From NCBI RefSeq assembly GCF_964204645.1, contig NC_134028.1, forward strand, positions 9,899,001-9,963,000: a stretch of DNA of 64,000 nucleotides, given 5' to 3'. A program made the translations under genes and the position numbers. Origin of the DNA: Tubulanus polymorphus. Its lineage: Eukaryota; Nemertea; Palaeonemertea; Tubulaniformes; Tubulanidae. The notes under the pieces are model-generated. The model searched no databases and was not told the DNA's origin. It saw nothing but the letters and a program-made list of their open reading frames with translations. Below, piece after piece: positions 1-11,815 of the stretch; the first letter of the stretch is position 1; each line of letters starts with the position of its first letter.

Positions 1-570
1 AGGGTTCCGTTTTTACCCCTAGGAATAGGATTAGGGTAAGGTGAGGTACTATAGATAGTTAAAACATTCGATTGGTTTTCAGCGAGCTCGATGGTCTAGT
101 GGTATGACGCTGTGCTAGTTATTTACTGGCCCGGGTTCGAGTCTCGCTCTATCCGCTCTATTTTCTCTAACTCTGTTCTCCACACTTTCCTTGAATTTTC
201 TAAGACGCGCACCTCTGTGCGCATGCGCGGCGTAAATCAGTGATGATGTACGGTACCATAGCGGTATGACTGCAGTTTAGGTGTCCCTAATGGTTATGTA
301 CCTAACCTTACCATAACACTATTCTTTAATAACACTAGCGCCACCCAGTGGATAGGTGACCCAAACTGCAGTTAGAACGCCGCATTGATAAGCAAAAGAG
401 TAGAGGTCAGGTCTCAAGTCAGGTTGAAATAGACATTTTAGTTAGTAGAGTAGAGAGACGTTGTATACGTCGCTGTCTGTGAGCCCTGACTTGAGGAGCT
501 GACAATGACATGGCATGCTGAGCCTGACTGAGGGATAGGTAACGGGTATCTTACGTAATTCAACTACTTT
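1..570. other. Left edge, no gene seen
   Basis: No coding region is convincing here. The only structures are a tRNA-like box pair near 81-150 and a short imperfect inverted repeat (ACTGCAGTTTAGGTG near 269, partner near 351-375) that may be a small decayed transposon. Clear similarity to the LTRs further right begins only near 571. Confidence 0.5.
81..150 (+). repeat. tRNA-like pol III box pair (SINE head or tRNA relic)
   Basis: A good A box (TGGTCTAGTGG, 92-102) is followed 31 bases later by a B box (GGTTCGAGTCT, 134-144), the internal promoter pair of tRNA genes and tRNA-derived SINEs. The flanks do not fold into a proper 7-bp acceptor stem with a 5-bp T stem, so I do not call a working tRNA. 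No poly-A or simple-repeat tail is evident. Confidence 0.3.
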
Positions 571-1904
571 ACCACCTTCCTCCCGGATTTCACCGCCCCA
601 CTACTATTCTATTATCTCTATTCTATGACTGTACGTTTATTAGATCGGGAACGACCGGTTCCGCTGTTTAACGCTAAAGGTTGAAGATGTAGCGAAACTA
701 GCGGATTTCGCCGTACATTGGCGCTAAATTTAAAATCACCTTCTCCCGGATTTCACCGCTCTGCTCCTATCTTATAATATATTATCCTGTTTAATGTCTT
801 TTAACTGTATTTATTCGGCGAGACCGTATTGTATCATTTTATAAATGTCCGTGTTTTGTAATTGGGTCGATGTTTCGCGACCGGTTGTTCCGGGTCCGCG
901 TTTATTCATTTTAACCCTTCTGGTTGAATTGGATTTGTAATTATTACTTATATCTTCCGAGTGCGGGGTTCGAACCCTTTCAACTCATTTATTACTTTAA
1001 GAACATTTATCGCTCATGTATATTATAATATTACCTTTGTGATGATATTTTAAACTATTCTTGTATCTCTCGTGTCCGCCGTGACCTTTTGCAGCTGGCG
1101 TGCGGTTGCCCGGCTCCGCTCTCATTGTCGCTGGAACTCAGCCAACCTCGAAGTCACGTGGCACGCGTAACCAATCACGCGTGTCCGGGCTTTTGTTCCA
1201 GCCAATGAGAGCGCGGCGGGGACAATCGCGGGCTATAAAGGCGCGCGGAGCGCGAGATTCAACAAACCGTTCACTCGGACTGTCCGTGCAACTTAAAGCT
1301 TGCAAGCGTCGCGGAAAACGTTACGTAATTCTTGTATTGACTGCACATACCAGTAATTATATATAATGTAAGAACCTGCCCGTCCGTGTCCCCGTGTCCA
1401 CATGCGGGCACCCGGACCGCTCTAATTAGTTGTAAATAGTATTTGCCGTTATTGATGTTCAGGGTCGGCGTTGTCCCCGGCGGACGCCGCGTTGTCCCCC
1501 CGGCGGACATGGTTGTTTCCCCTGACGCCGTGTTTGTCCCGGACTCCGCGTTGTCCGGGCGGGAGCCCTTTTGTATATAGTAACCGTGTTCGGAATGACC
1601 GACTGTGTAATTGTAAATAGTGTTTGGAAATTAATTCGAGGCTTGCATCGGATTTCGGGCGTTTATAGCTGCAAATAAATATATATTAGTTAGTAATTCA
1701 AAATTAACATCGGGCCGTTTCTTTGAGTTATCGTGGACTTGATCGGAGTGAGGAAGAGAGTCAGAGGCAAGTAGTCTAACTTGTAGAACACGAGGAATCC
1801 GGTCAGCTGAGGAGAGGCCGGAGTCACGCTACCGACATTTTGTCCGGCAGAGGATTCCAGCTGAATTACTCGCCTCCAAGAGGAGGACGAGCGGACCCGG
1901 ACGT
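571..1904 (+). mobile_element. Ty3/Gypsy LTR copy 1, left part
   Basis: From the CTCCCGGATTTCACCGCCCC block on, this follows the same order of blocks as the LTR at 19930-21255 and 27343-28044: the GATCGGGAACGACCGGTTCCG block, the CCAAT/TATA promoter, GC-rich repeats, and the GAGCGGACCCGGACG block. It is more diverged than the other two copies, so it is older or from a sister family. It stops at 1904, where a Mutator-like element was inserted, and resumes at 6670. No gag-pol follows it. Confidence 0.7.
1168..1245 (+). promoter_or_regulatory. LTR promoter with two CCAAT boxes and a TATA box
   Basis: CCAAT boxes at 1171-1175 and 1202-1206 precede TATAAA at 1234-1239. The same arrangement is kept in the LTR at 19930, with CCAAT boxes near 20379 and 20408 and a weaker TATTTAA near 20450. 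This looks like the RNA polymerase II promoter of the LTR, with transcription expected to start near 1265. Confidence 0.6.
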
Positions 1905-2697
1905 GCAAAAGGTTGAAAGCCTGTTTTGGTCGATGGCTAGTGACGTCATCAAGATCGCCTTTTTGTTACTCCCAAAGCTAAACAACTCACTTTTAACGGT
2001 TAACCGCTGAATTTGAATTTGCTGTCAAGTGTATTCTTGCTGGCTGTTGATTAAAAGATTGTGAATCATGTTTTCCGAACGTGTTAAGCTTGTCTCCGGA
2101 CCAGTTGGTGGTAATATTGGTTTGAAAAAAGAGGTAGATTGCAAGATTATAAAAAACTCACTGGGTAACACTAGTGAACGCCGCGAGCATCGCCATCGTG
2201 CACGGTGGTGCAGGTCGCGACCGCGCGGCGGCAGGGCTTTTTAATTTTGGCTTTTGCCAGTTTTGGAGTCTTGTTATTGCCACCATGGCCACGTTACCAC
2301 CACACTCACATTGTCGCTAAAATATGTCTTTAAATTGAATTTGTGAAAACAATTTTTCAAAACTGGCCATCTAGGTTTTTTAATACCTTGATCTCTTCTT
2401 TACTCTGTGAGCTTTTTGGAGCCTGACTTTCCTTTACTAAGCAGAGATGATATGACGCTTGGTCCATGACTATAAGGGAAGGTTCCTCTAATGCTGGAAT
2501 CAATTGGTCCTCGAGCCATGTTTCGAATATGTCTCCTGAAAAGCACATAGAATATGATTAGTTGCGAAATTGATGATTGATGTAGGCTGTAGGCGATCAG
2601 CATTTTTCATACGACTATTAGAGAGTGATATTTTTGATGGGTATACTTTTTTGAGATATCAGTTGTCACACAATCAGAGCAATTTATGCTATGGAAG

Positions 2698-2749
2698 GGC
2701 TGGCTGCTCAAAGGTTGTTTTAAATCAACTTTTGAGCAACCGGCCCTTG
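2698..2749. repeat. Hairpin
   Basis: GGGCTGGCTGCTCAAAGGTTG is followed after a short T/A spacer by its imperfect reverse complement, giving a stem of about 21 bp. Function unknown. Confidence 0.6.
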
Positions 2750-2879
2750 GGCCTAGTTTCACAAAAGTTTCGGCTCAACTCCAGAACAGGTAAAAGTAGA
2801 TCTGCGCAGAATCTAATCACAGCGGACTGGTATTTGAAATTAATCCGCATGGACTGTATTCGACTGATTCTAACCGTCG

Positions 2880-3416
2880 ACCGATTTTACTCGTCGACAA
2901 TGTCTACAATCCTAAATGTCGACCGATTCTACTCGTCGACAATGTTTGCAACCCTAATTGTTGACCAATTGTACTCGTCGACAATGTCGACAACCCTGAT
3001 TGTAGACCATTTTTACTCGTCGACAATGTCTACACACCTGATTGTAGACCATTTTTACTCGTCGACAATGTCTACAACCCTGATTGTCATCCGATTCTAT
3101 TCGTCGACAATGTCTACACACCTGATTGTAGACCATTTTTACTCGTCGACAATGTCTACAACCCTGATTGTCATCCGATTCTATTCGTCGACAATGTCTA
3201 CAACCCTGATTTTCGACCATTTGTACTCGTCGACAATGTCTAGAATCCTGATTGTCGACCGATTTTACTCGACAATCAGGGTTGTAGACATTGTCGACGA
3301 GTACAAATGGTCTACAATCAGGGTTGTAGACATTGTCGACGAATAGAATCGGATGACAATCAGGTGTGTAGACATTGTCGACGAGTAAAAATGGTCTACA
3401 ATCAGGGTTGTCATGT
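2880..3416. repeat. 42-bp minisatellite with an orientation switch
   Basis: About a dozen units of 42 bp built around TACTCGTCGACAATGTCTAC. Units run in one direction until about 3268, then continue as the reverse complement to about 3416, so the array folds into a large hairpin. Because 42 is a multiple of three, the array stays open in several frames and mimics a repeat protein of 14-residue units; I do not regard that as coding. Confidence 0.85.
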
Positions 3417-4218
3417 TTTCAACGAGGAAAATAATTCAAACTTAACCAACAGGACCTTTACCAGATATTTACCACCAAAACTGACTGAGCTAGGCAATCT
3501 GATATGCTCTGAAGCCAAGTTGAAATAGACATTAATATGGATATTGAAAACAAAGACTTAATAATATTTACCATCCATTTGGTGATGATAATCTCCAGAA
3601 CCATTTTTTGCTTCAAAAACCAGGTTTGCACCTGGCACAAAGCCATTTCGACTTCCTGCATCTAAAATGATTAGGCGTGCACCTTTACCATTTTGCTCTA
3701 CTCGTCCGCAATCCTTACATGGTGGATGGGAAAAGTTGGTCATTCCTTTTTCCCAATTTTCTGTCCATTCGCCTGTTGAAGATAATAGTGATTCCAGGTT
3801 TAAAAACAGGTAACATACAATGTACTTTGTCTTAGCAGAGATAAGATGCATGTGAAAAATATGGGGAAAAAATTTCTGAAAACTTAATTTTTGTATGAAA
3901 ATTTTTTTTCGAACATTTTTGCCTGGTAATTTCTTTATACAGTCAACCCCGATATACCGCCCTCCCATTTACTGCCATCCCCGCCTTCTGCCAGGTTTTC
4001 TCAATGTAATATCTCATTACCAATACATAGTAATACACCCCCGATACACCCCCTATATTCTCTATACCGTCAATATTGTTCTGCATCGATGTGGGCAGTA
4101 TATCGTGGGGGTTGACTGTAGTTTTACTTGTAGGCTGTATATGTTCTTCTATCTGTGGGCTCTAATGCTAAGTTATTCTACTATTCAACACCCCCTGGTG
4201 ACCATATAGAATAACTAA

Positions 4219-4559
4219 GGCTAAAAAAAATTGATACCTTGTTTCTCCGCTCTGCTGAGCTTAAATGTTGACCCGGCCGGCCGCCTATCTACTTTATACA
4301 TTACTTTTTTAAAAATCGTGATCAATTTTACCATAACAGACCCGGCCGCTATAGAAATGAACTGTTTACAAAATTTATTATATATTAATTAAATATGCCG
4401 GCCACCTATCTACCCTATACATTACTTTTTTTTAAATCGTGATCAATTTTACCATAACAGACCCGGCCGCTATAGAAAAGAACTGTTTATAAATTTCATC
4501 ATATTTTACAAAAATGACCCGGCCGCTGCGGAGAAACAAGGTATCATTTTTGTTTAGCC
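4219..4559. mobile_element. MITE, 341 bp
   Basis: Terminal inverted repeats start GGCTAAA and include GATACCTTGTTTCTCCGC on one side and its complement on the other. A perfect 7-bp duplication TAACTAA flanks it (4212-4218 and 4560-4566). The interior is two direct copies of a unit of roughly 130 bp rich in CCCGGCCGC. No coding capacity. Confidence 0.8.
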
Positions 4560-4604
4560 TAACTAAAAAGTTTGTAGGCCTATTGTATGATTTTCTATAG
4601 GCCT

Positions 4605-6669
4605 GAATGTATATATTTACTCGATTTTATATAAGGTTAAGAAGCAATGTATATGCACTGGTGTTTATAGTGCTCTATTTCAGGTTTTCTCTTTCAGGAA
4701 AATATATTTTGTGAATAGATTACCGCTTGATTTTTTATGTTACAGGTTACTGCAAAATCATCAGTTATTGTGATGCGTGCCGATGTCTCTGGATGATTCT
4801 GACCATGTCTAGAACTTCAACATCCTTGACTTATCATCAATTGGCAGCAGTATACATACATGCATGTTCAGAGAGTGTATGAAGAGAGTGTATGGACACA
4901 TCAACCTCGGTTCAAGGCTGTCCCTGATTAAATTGTATAATCCATATATAATATACATATAGATTGGTCCCATTTTAACTTACTCAACCGCTTGAATGTC
5001 TTGTTTGTTATTCGTAAATTTTCACTTATTCATTGATTGTTTCTGTAGAATTTTATATGTGATATATAAACGTGGAAAACCAGGGCCCATTGCACTAAGA
5101 AAGACACTTGACATTTTTTTGGGACAGATCTTTCTATATGTTTATGTCCTCGAGGCATCTGAAGTTAAGAAAATTCCCTTTGAAAACTGGAAATGACATA
5201 ATGAAATAAGTTGTGGAATGTTTAAATTCGACAAAATGAATGTATTTTGCATTCCTAAGGCCCTATATATTTACTGCAGTTAGTCCTGTATGTCTTTTTT
5301 ATCGCAATTTACTGTGGTTTATTCCTGTTTGTCCTGTATGTCTTTGTGATCGCGATCGCAATTCATTGGTTGCATTGTTTACTGTTAGTCCTGTATGTCT
5401 ATCGCAATTAAGTTAGTCCTGTATGTCCTGTATGTCTTAGTTAATCGCAATTCATTGGTTGAATTGTCTACTGTTAAAGCTGTATGTTCTGTATCTCTAT
5501 CGCAATTTCATTGGTTGCATTGTTTTACTGTTAAAGCTGTATGTTCTGTATCTCTATCGCAATTTCATTGGTTGAATTGTTAACAGACCTCTGTGTACAT
5601 GTAAAAATAATTAAGGTTCTGACAACAGGTTTGTAAAGTAATCAGCTATCTGTTTTGTCTATCGTTGCTTAAATTGTTAACTGTTGTTTTAGAGTTCTGT
5701 ATGTCTTTGTCGATCATTTTGTCTGCACTCAGGGGCGGATCCAGCATTTTGAAGGGGGGGGGGGCAAATGAAAGCAACAACAGATGGCTATAAGCCATTC
5801 CAGAGCAAGCACCGATTACGCGAAGACCCTCCCTAAACATTTTTTGGAAAATAGATGCAAGCAGGTGCATTCTGAGCATTACTTAATAGAAAGATTTCAT
5901 TCGGTTTTTAGTCAGTAACGCATAGATTTGCGGCTACATCGGTAATAAATAGAGGGTCGGATCCGCCACTGAATAGCTATTGTTTTGTGTAGGATTGTAT
6001 CTGTGAATTAAGTAAAGTTACTTACTCCAGTCTGATGTTATTGCTTATTGCTCGTATTTTATTGTTTTAAGTGTGCGAATATTTGTCCTAGATTTATGGA
6101 GATCAGGATGACGAGGGTTCAATTTGAACCAACAAATAAACAAAAACATTCAAACCTCAAATTAATCCGTTTACTTGTCTTTATTTTTGGGGAACATTTT
6201 TTTACCTAGTTCAGATTTGATAACACAGTAGTCGCTTGTTCCAAAGCGATGTGCCGTTGAAGACAGACCTGAAGGTCTTTGCCGACAGCGATGCTATCCA
6301 GGATTTCAAAGGATGTGAAGAAGGTGCATCTTCGACAACCATAGTTTGCAGTTTTAACAATTTAAAACAATAGATTCATTAACAACTTAAAATTTAAAGG
6401 TTTAGTGGACTCATGTTTAACCAGGGCAGGGATTTCTCGCAACCGTACATGATATATACATACACTAGCAGTAAATACAATGTACTTCTAACCCTTATAA
6501 AACTTAAACTATTATTAGTTATTTTACAATTATTAAATGGCAACGTTTAAATGCGATGTGCGCTCAGAGCGGCCGTAGTGATTTTGGCGTATTGTGGGAT
6601 TCGAACCGCTCGGAATTTGTACTAGTGACGTCACTCGCCATCGACCAAAACAGGCTTTCAACCTTTTGC
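4605..6669. repeat. Left arm of a very large palindrome
   Basis: This arm is repeated in reverse orientation at 6862-9540 with high similarity. The 192-bp spacer between the arms (6670-6861) is LTR sequence. It contains a short version (about 5290-5580) of the minisatellite that is expanded in the other arm, and splice-like CAG/GT borders near 4700-4750. No protein of known type is seen. Confidence 0.85.
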
Positions 6670-6861
6670 CCCGGACGTACCCACCAACGGTGAAGAGGCA
6701 CGAAGAGATAGGGGGCGCCCCGAGAGGATACGGGCCGTGTGTGAGGCCTAAGTTGGGTGGAGGCGGGACAAGCACAGCTGCGCAGGAGTTGCTTGTCCCC
6801 CGCGAAATCCAAATATTACTGAGAAGCTATTTTGGTTACCGTGTCCACGGAATCCGTTACA
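6670..6861 (+). mobile_element. Ty3/Gypsy LTR copy 1, right end
   Basis: This continues the LTR broken at 1904: after the 9-bp duplication it carries the block ending GGAATCCGTTACA, the same 3' end as the LTRs ending at 13628 and 28044. Right after the terminal CA comes a Mutator end lacking its first bases, so the internal Gypsy region expected here is gone. Confidence 0.75.
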
Positions 6862-7924
6862 AAAGCCTGTTTTGGTCGATGGCGAGTGACGTCACTAGTA
6901 CAAATTCCGAGCGGTTCGAATCCCACAATACGCCAAAATCACTACGGCCGCTCTGAGCGCACATCGCATTTCAACGTTGCCGTTTAATAATTGTAAAATA
7001 ACTAATAATAGTTTAAGTTTTATAAGGGTTAGAAGTACATTGTATTTACTGCTAGTGTATGTATATATCATGTACGGTTGCGAGAAATCCCTGCCCTGGT
7101 TAAACAGTAAGTCCACTAAATCTTTAAATTTTAAGTTGTTTAATGAAACTATTTTTGTTTTAAATTGTTAAAACTGCAAACTATGGTTGTCGAAGATGCA
7201 CCTTCTTCACATCCTTTGAAATCCTGGATAGCATCGCTGTCGGCAAAGACCTTCAGGTCTGTCTTCAACGGCACATCGCTTTGGAACAAGCGACTACTGT
7301 GTTATCAAATCTGAACTAGGTAAAAAAATGTTCCCCAAAAATAAAGACAAGTAAACGGATTAATTTGAGGTTTGAATGTTTTTGTTTATTTGTTGGTTTA
7401 AATCGAACCCTCGTCATCCTGATCTCCATAAATCTAAGAAAAGTATTCGCACACTTAAAACAATAAAATACGAGCAATAAGCAATAACATCAGACTGGAG
7501 TAAGTAACTTTACTTAATTCACAGATACAATCCTACACAAAACAATAGCTATTCAGTGGCGGATCCACCCCTCTATTTTTACCGATGTAGCCGCAAATCT
7601 ATGCGTTACTGAGTAAAAACCGAATGAAATCTTTCTATTAAGTAATGCTCAGAATGCACCTGCTTGCATCTATTTTTCCAAAAAATTTTTAGGGAGGGTC
7701 TTCGCGTTATCGGTGCTTGCTCTGGAATGGCTTACAGCCATCTGTTGTTGCTTTCATTTGCCCCCCCCCCCTTCAAAATGCTGGATCCGCCCCTGAGTGC
7801 AGACAAAATGATCGACAAAGACATACAGAACTCTAAAACAACAGTTAACAATTTAAGCAACGATAGACAAAACAGATAGCTGATTACTTTACAAACCTGT
7901 TGTCAGAACCTTAATTATTTTTAC

Positions 7925-8860
7925 ATGTACATACAGAGGACTGTTAACAATTCAACCAATGAAATTGCGATAGAGATACAGAACATACAGCTTTAACAGT
8001 AAACAATGCAACCAATGAAATTGCGATAGAGATACAGAACATACAGCTTTAACAGTAAACCATGCAACCAATGAATTGCGATTAACTAAGACCTACGAGC
8101 AATTATCAAGTTTGATAATTGCTCGTAGCTAAGACATACAGGACAAACAGGACTAACTTAATTGCGATAGACATACAGGACATACAGGATTAACAGTAGA
8201 CAATTCAACGAACGAATTGCGATTAACTAAGACATACAGGACTAAACCACAGGACATACAGGACTAACAGTAGACAATTCAACAACCAATGAATTGCGAT
8301 TAACTAAGACATACAGGACATACAGGACTAACTTAATTGCGATAGACATACAGGACTAACAGTAAACAATGCAACCAATGAATTGCGATCGCGATCACAA
8401 AGACATACAGGACAAAACCACAGGACATACAGGACTAACAGTAGACAATTCAACCAATGAATTGCGATTAACTAAGACATACAGGACATACAGGACTAAA
8501 CCACAGGACTAACAGTAGACAATTCAATAACCAATGAATTGCGATTATTTAAGAAATACAGGACTAACTTAATTGCGATAGACATACAGAATATACAGGA
8601 CTAACAGTAAACAATGCAACCAATGAATTGCGATTAACTAAGACATACAGGACATACAGGACTAACAGTAGACAATGCAATCAATGAATTGCGATTAACT
8701 AAGACATACAGGACATACAGGACTAACTTAATTGCGATAGACATACAGGACTAACAGTAAACAATGCAACCAATGAATTGCGATCGCGATCACAAAGACA
8801 TACAGGACAAACAGGAATAAACCACAGTAAATTGCGATAAAAAAGACATACAGGACTAAC
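7925..8860. repeat. Minisatellite, about 55-65 bp units
   Basis: Irregular tandem units built from GACATACAGGACTAACAG, CAACCAATGAATTGCGAT and TAACTAA. The matching arm at 5290-5580 has only a few units, so the array grew after the two arms were formed. Confidence 0.8.
8093..8128. repeat. Perfect 36-bp hairpin inside the minisatellite
   Basis: CTACGAGCAATTATCAAG reads into its own reverse complement, interrupting one minisatellite unit. A near relative sits at 58392-58430. Confidence 0.85.
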
Positions 8861-9638
8861 TGCAGTAAATATATAGGGCCTTAGGAATGCAAAATACATT
8901 CATTTTGTCGAATTTAAACATTCCACAACTTATTTCATTATGTCATTTCCAGTTTTCAAAGGGAATTTTCTTAACTTCAGATGCCTCGAGGACATAAACA
9001 TATAGAAAGATCTGTCCCAAAAAAATGTCAAGTGTCTTTCATAGTGCAATGGGCCCTGGTTTCCACGTTTATATATCACATATAAAATTCTACAGAAACA
9101 ATCAATGAATAAGTGAAAATTTACGAATAACAAACAAGACATTCAAGCAGTTGAGTAAGTTAAAATGGGACCAATCTATATATATTATATATGGATTATA
9201 CAATTTAATCAGGGACAGCCTTGAACCGAGGTTGATGTGTCCATACACTCTCTTCATACACTCTCTGAACATGCATGTATGTATACTGCTGCCAATTGAT
9301 GATAAGTCAAGGATGTTGAAGTTCTAGACATGGTCAGAATCATCCAGAGACATCGGCACGCATCACAATAACTGATGATTTTGCAGTAACCTGTAACATA
9401 AAAAATCAAGCGGTAATCTATTCACAAAATATATTTTCCTGAAAGAAAAAACCTGAAATAGAGCACTATAAACACCAGTGCATATACATCGCTTCTTAAC
9501 CTTATATATAATCGAGTAAATATATAGGTGACTAAGTGACGGTCATTATAGGCTTCTACGTTCACCATGGGAAATGAAAATATTTCTAACGTCAGGGATT
9601 CATTCGAAACCCGATCAATAATATTCAATACAAACTAT

Positions 9639-11815
9639 TTAGGAAATCGGGTCACAATGAAAACAAAACCACCTGATATGTTCAGGAGGAGCCTCATTGA
9701 TTGGAGCACATTTCCAATGATACCATCTATGGCAATTATCACATTCAATTGAGAATGTGGACTTTTTCTTAGGATTAGCATTGCAGTTTTTGTGGCAGAC
9801 AGGGCAGGTTTCAGCAACTAACTGAGAAGGGGTTTTTTCAACTTTTGATGAAAAAAGATTATCTAGTTTCAATTTTGCTAGGTTTTGGAGGCCTGCATTT
9901 CCAGGTTGATCTATAAGAATTTCTAATTCTTTTTCAGAATTGGAATTATTGATTTCTGTAATAGGAGAACTGTTGAGATAATCATCTCTATTATTATAAT
10001 CGATTACAATAGATTTTTTCTTATGATGATTATGTTCAATACCAATGTGCTTTTGAAGGAATGTTTCACTTGCATATGAATTAATAACCCCATCTGCCCA
10101 ACAAATAGCACATGAGATAGGTTTCAAAGATGAATGAGAAGTGGATATGTGCCTATCTAGTTCCCTGCGACATGAACAAAGATATGGAGGATTTATTTTG
10201 TCTTTAATACAAAAGGAACAGACAATACTTTTTTCAAATAAAACAGACTTCGAGTCATTTTTAACAACTGGTATTGACTTAATATCTTTTGGTTTGGTAT
10301 CTTTTGATTTTTTCGGTAAGGATGATTTATTCTGACTTAAAATATCTGCTGAAAATTCGATATCATTGCCAGGATCTGGATCAGTGGAGTCTATGGTTTC
10401 AATTTCTGATATTTTAGCTTTTTTACCTAGTTTGATAGCAGCATTTTCAACCATAGCAGAAAAGGATACACCTCTGTTAGCAGGTCTAATTATCTTTCGC
10501 CCTCCGTGTCTTGCATTCTCAGCATCTTTAGGCATTGTAACCTTAGGGCAGTAAGGGTCTATCACTTCAAGTTCAGGAAGGTTTATGGCAACCTGATTGT
10601 CCTTGATTGGACCCTCAGCACGCCTATGAGCCATATTGTGAGGTTGTCGTTTGGCTGGTCGTCCGCTTATTAACTTAATTCCACAGTGGCTTTCATTATG
10701 TAAAATACTTAGAATGTGCCCTTTCCGAGCAGCATTGATATCATTCGAGCTAGCAATGTGGGAATGATCTTTTAACTTATCAATGAGGGTAGATGAAACA
10801 GAACTATTTTGTCGAGTAAAATTGTAAGTTGGCAGAGGCTCCACAATGTGGAATTTATATGCATCAATTAAAGCCTTCGTTGTGGTTATATTGTTTTTTT
10901 GGGCAAAACAGGCAAAAAGATGTTTGCAAAAATATGGTTGTCCAATCATTATAAAAGCTTCACAAGTACATATACCTAGTTTCAAATTGATTAAATGGCA
11001 ATTACCATCTACGTATGAAAGACAATTTTCAGGAACGATTGTAATAACGTAATTGAATAAGATACGACTGGATATTGAATCTAAATTTCCTATGTACCTT
11101 CGGCATTTTTTTGAAATGTCATATGAATGTTCCTCGGATATTGATACTTTATCGGGGAATCTTTCTTCTAAAACATCAAGCTGATTGAATGTATATTGAG
11201 TATCACCATTGAAAAAATTATCATTATCTTCTAACCTATTTAAGTTCTTTCGTGAAGAACTCTTCACAACAAACCAATTAGTTTCTTCATCATATTTTAA
11301 AATCTCATTATTCTGTAATAAATCAAAGGCTCTTTTGCAACACTTTTCTATCTTTTCAAGGTGACGTATATTCTTAACTCGTTGGTCAAGTTGCTTAAAT
11401 TGGAGATTGTTCATATTTGTCGCTTTGATCTCATCATTAAAAACATTTTCAAACAGTAATCGCACAAAAGGGGATATCAGTCTATTTAGGTGTCCACTTA
11501 AGTAGACATCATCTATTTGTTTGAATTTGCGCTCAGTAATATTATCAGTTAATAGCAAAGGGTTATTTCTGTTAGATTGACTGACTGATAAATTGATTCA
11601 GCATTGAATGCATCAGACCAAATTTGGGAATTAAACCAATTCTTCTTTAGGTAATCAATAAATAATGTTTTTGTATCTTGCGACATAAGGTCTAAAGAAA
11701 TATCATTCTCAATAAAACTAATAAATGAATTGGCTATATCAGTTCTAGAGGAAGCATCCCATGATCTCATAATGCATTTGAAACCAGTTTCTAGAGGCTT
11801 GCAAAATAAGCGAAG
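9639..11815 (-). pseudogene. Mutator-like transposase, C-terminal half with SWIM and PHD domains
   Basis: A 639-residue frame (11558-9639) continues, through one frameshift near 11560, an upstream piece that starts near 11815 at the end of the transposase core. Visible parts in order: the LLTDNITERKFKQIDD block shared with the gene at 55288; a SWIM finger (CTCEAF..PYFCKHLFA, near 10980-10900); GRKIIRP; two C2H2-like fingers (CSFC..., CAICW..., about 10200-10040); and a C-terminal PHD finger (CPVC..., ECDNCHRWYHWKC, C-x2-C; about 9800-9650). SWIM domains are typical of MULE transposases, and the flanking element has Mutator-type ends. The catalytic DDE core is absent, so it cannot act alone. 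Confidence 0.75.

Larger units (their letters stand above)
2357..3790 (-). pseudogene. Tc1/IS630-like (DDE_3) transposase fragments
   Basis: Two pieces of one catalytic domain read on the minus strand. The upstream piece (about 3790-3570) has GKGARLIILDAGSRNGFVPG and ends GSGDYHHQM. The downstream piece (2545-2357) has WLEDQLIPALEEPSLIVMD followed by QASYH, the region of the second catalytic Asp in this family. Between them lie a minisatellite and possibly an intron. The first Asp block and the N-terminal DNA-binding domain are not seen, so this is a dead fragment trapped in T1. The family call rests on motif recognition. Confidence 0.6.
1905..6669. mobile_element. Mutator-like DNA transposon T1, non-autonomous
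   Basis: Both ends carry the same inverted repeat of about 45 bp (GCAAAAGGTTGAAAGCCTG; 1905-1949 and 6625-6669). A perfect 9-bp duplication CCCGGACGT flanks it (1896-1904 and 6670-6678). A 9-bp duplication is the Mutator hallmark, and copy T2 next door encodes a SWIM-domain transposase. T1 contains no transposase of its own; its interior holds a decayed DDE transposase of another family, a minisatellite and a small transposon. It splits LTR copy 1. Confidence 0.85.
6862..9540. repeat. Right arm of the large palindrome
   Basis: Reverse-complement copy of 4605-6669. It is longer mainly because its minisatellite has expanded. Confidence 0.85.

Noticed and set aside
81-150. A functional tRNA gene
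   Set aside because: Good A and B boxes but no acceptor stem that pairs; kept only as a tRNA-like relic.
2570-3346. 258-residue open frame of 14-residue repeats
   Set aside because: It is the 42-bp minisatellite read in one frame; other frames and the reverse strand are open as well, and the array switches orientation.
4996-5196. 66-residue frame repeated in inverted copy at 8930-9142
   Set aside because: Present twice only because of the palindrome, and the second copy diverges by frameshift rather than by synonymous change.
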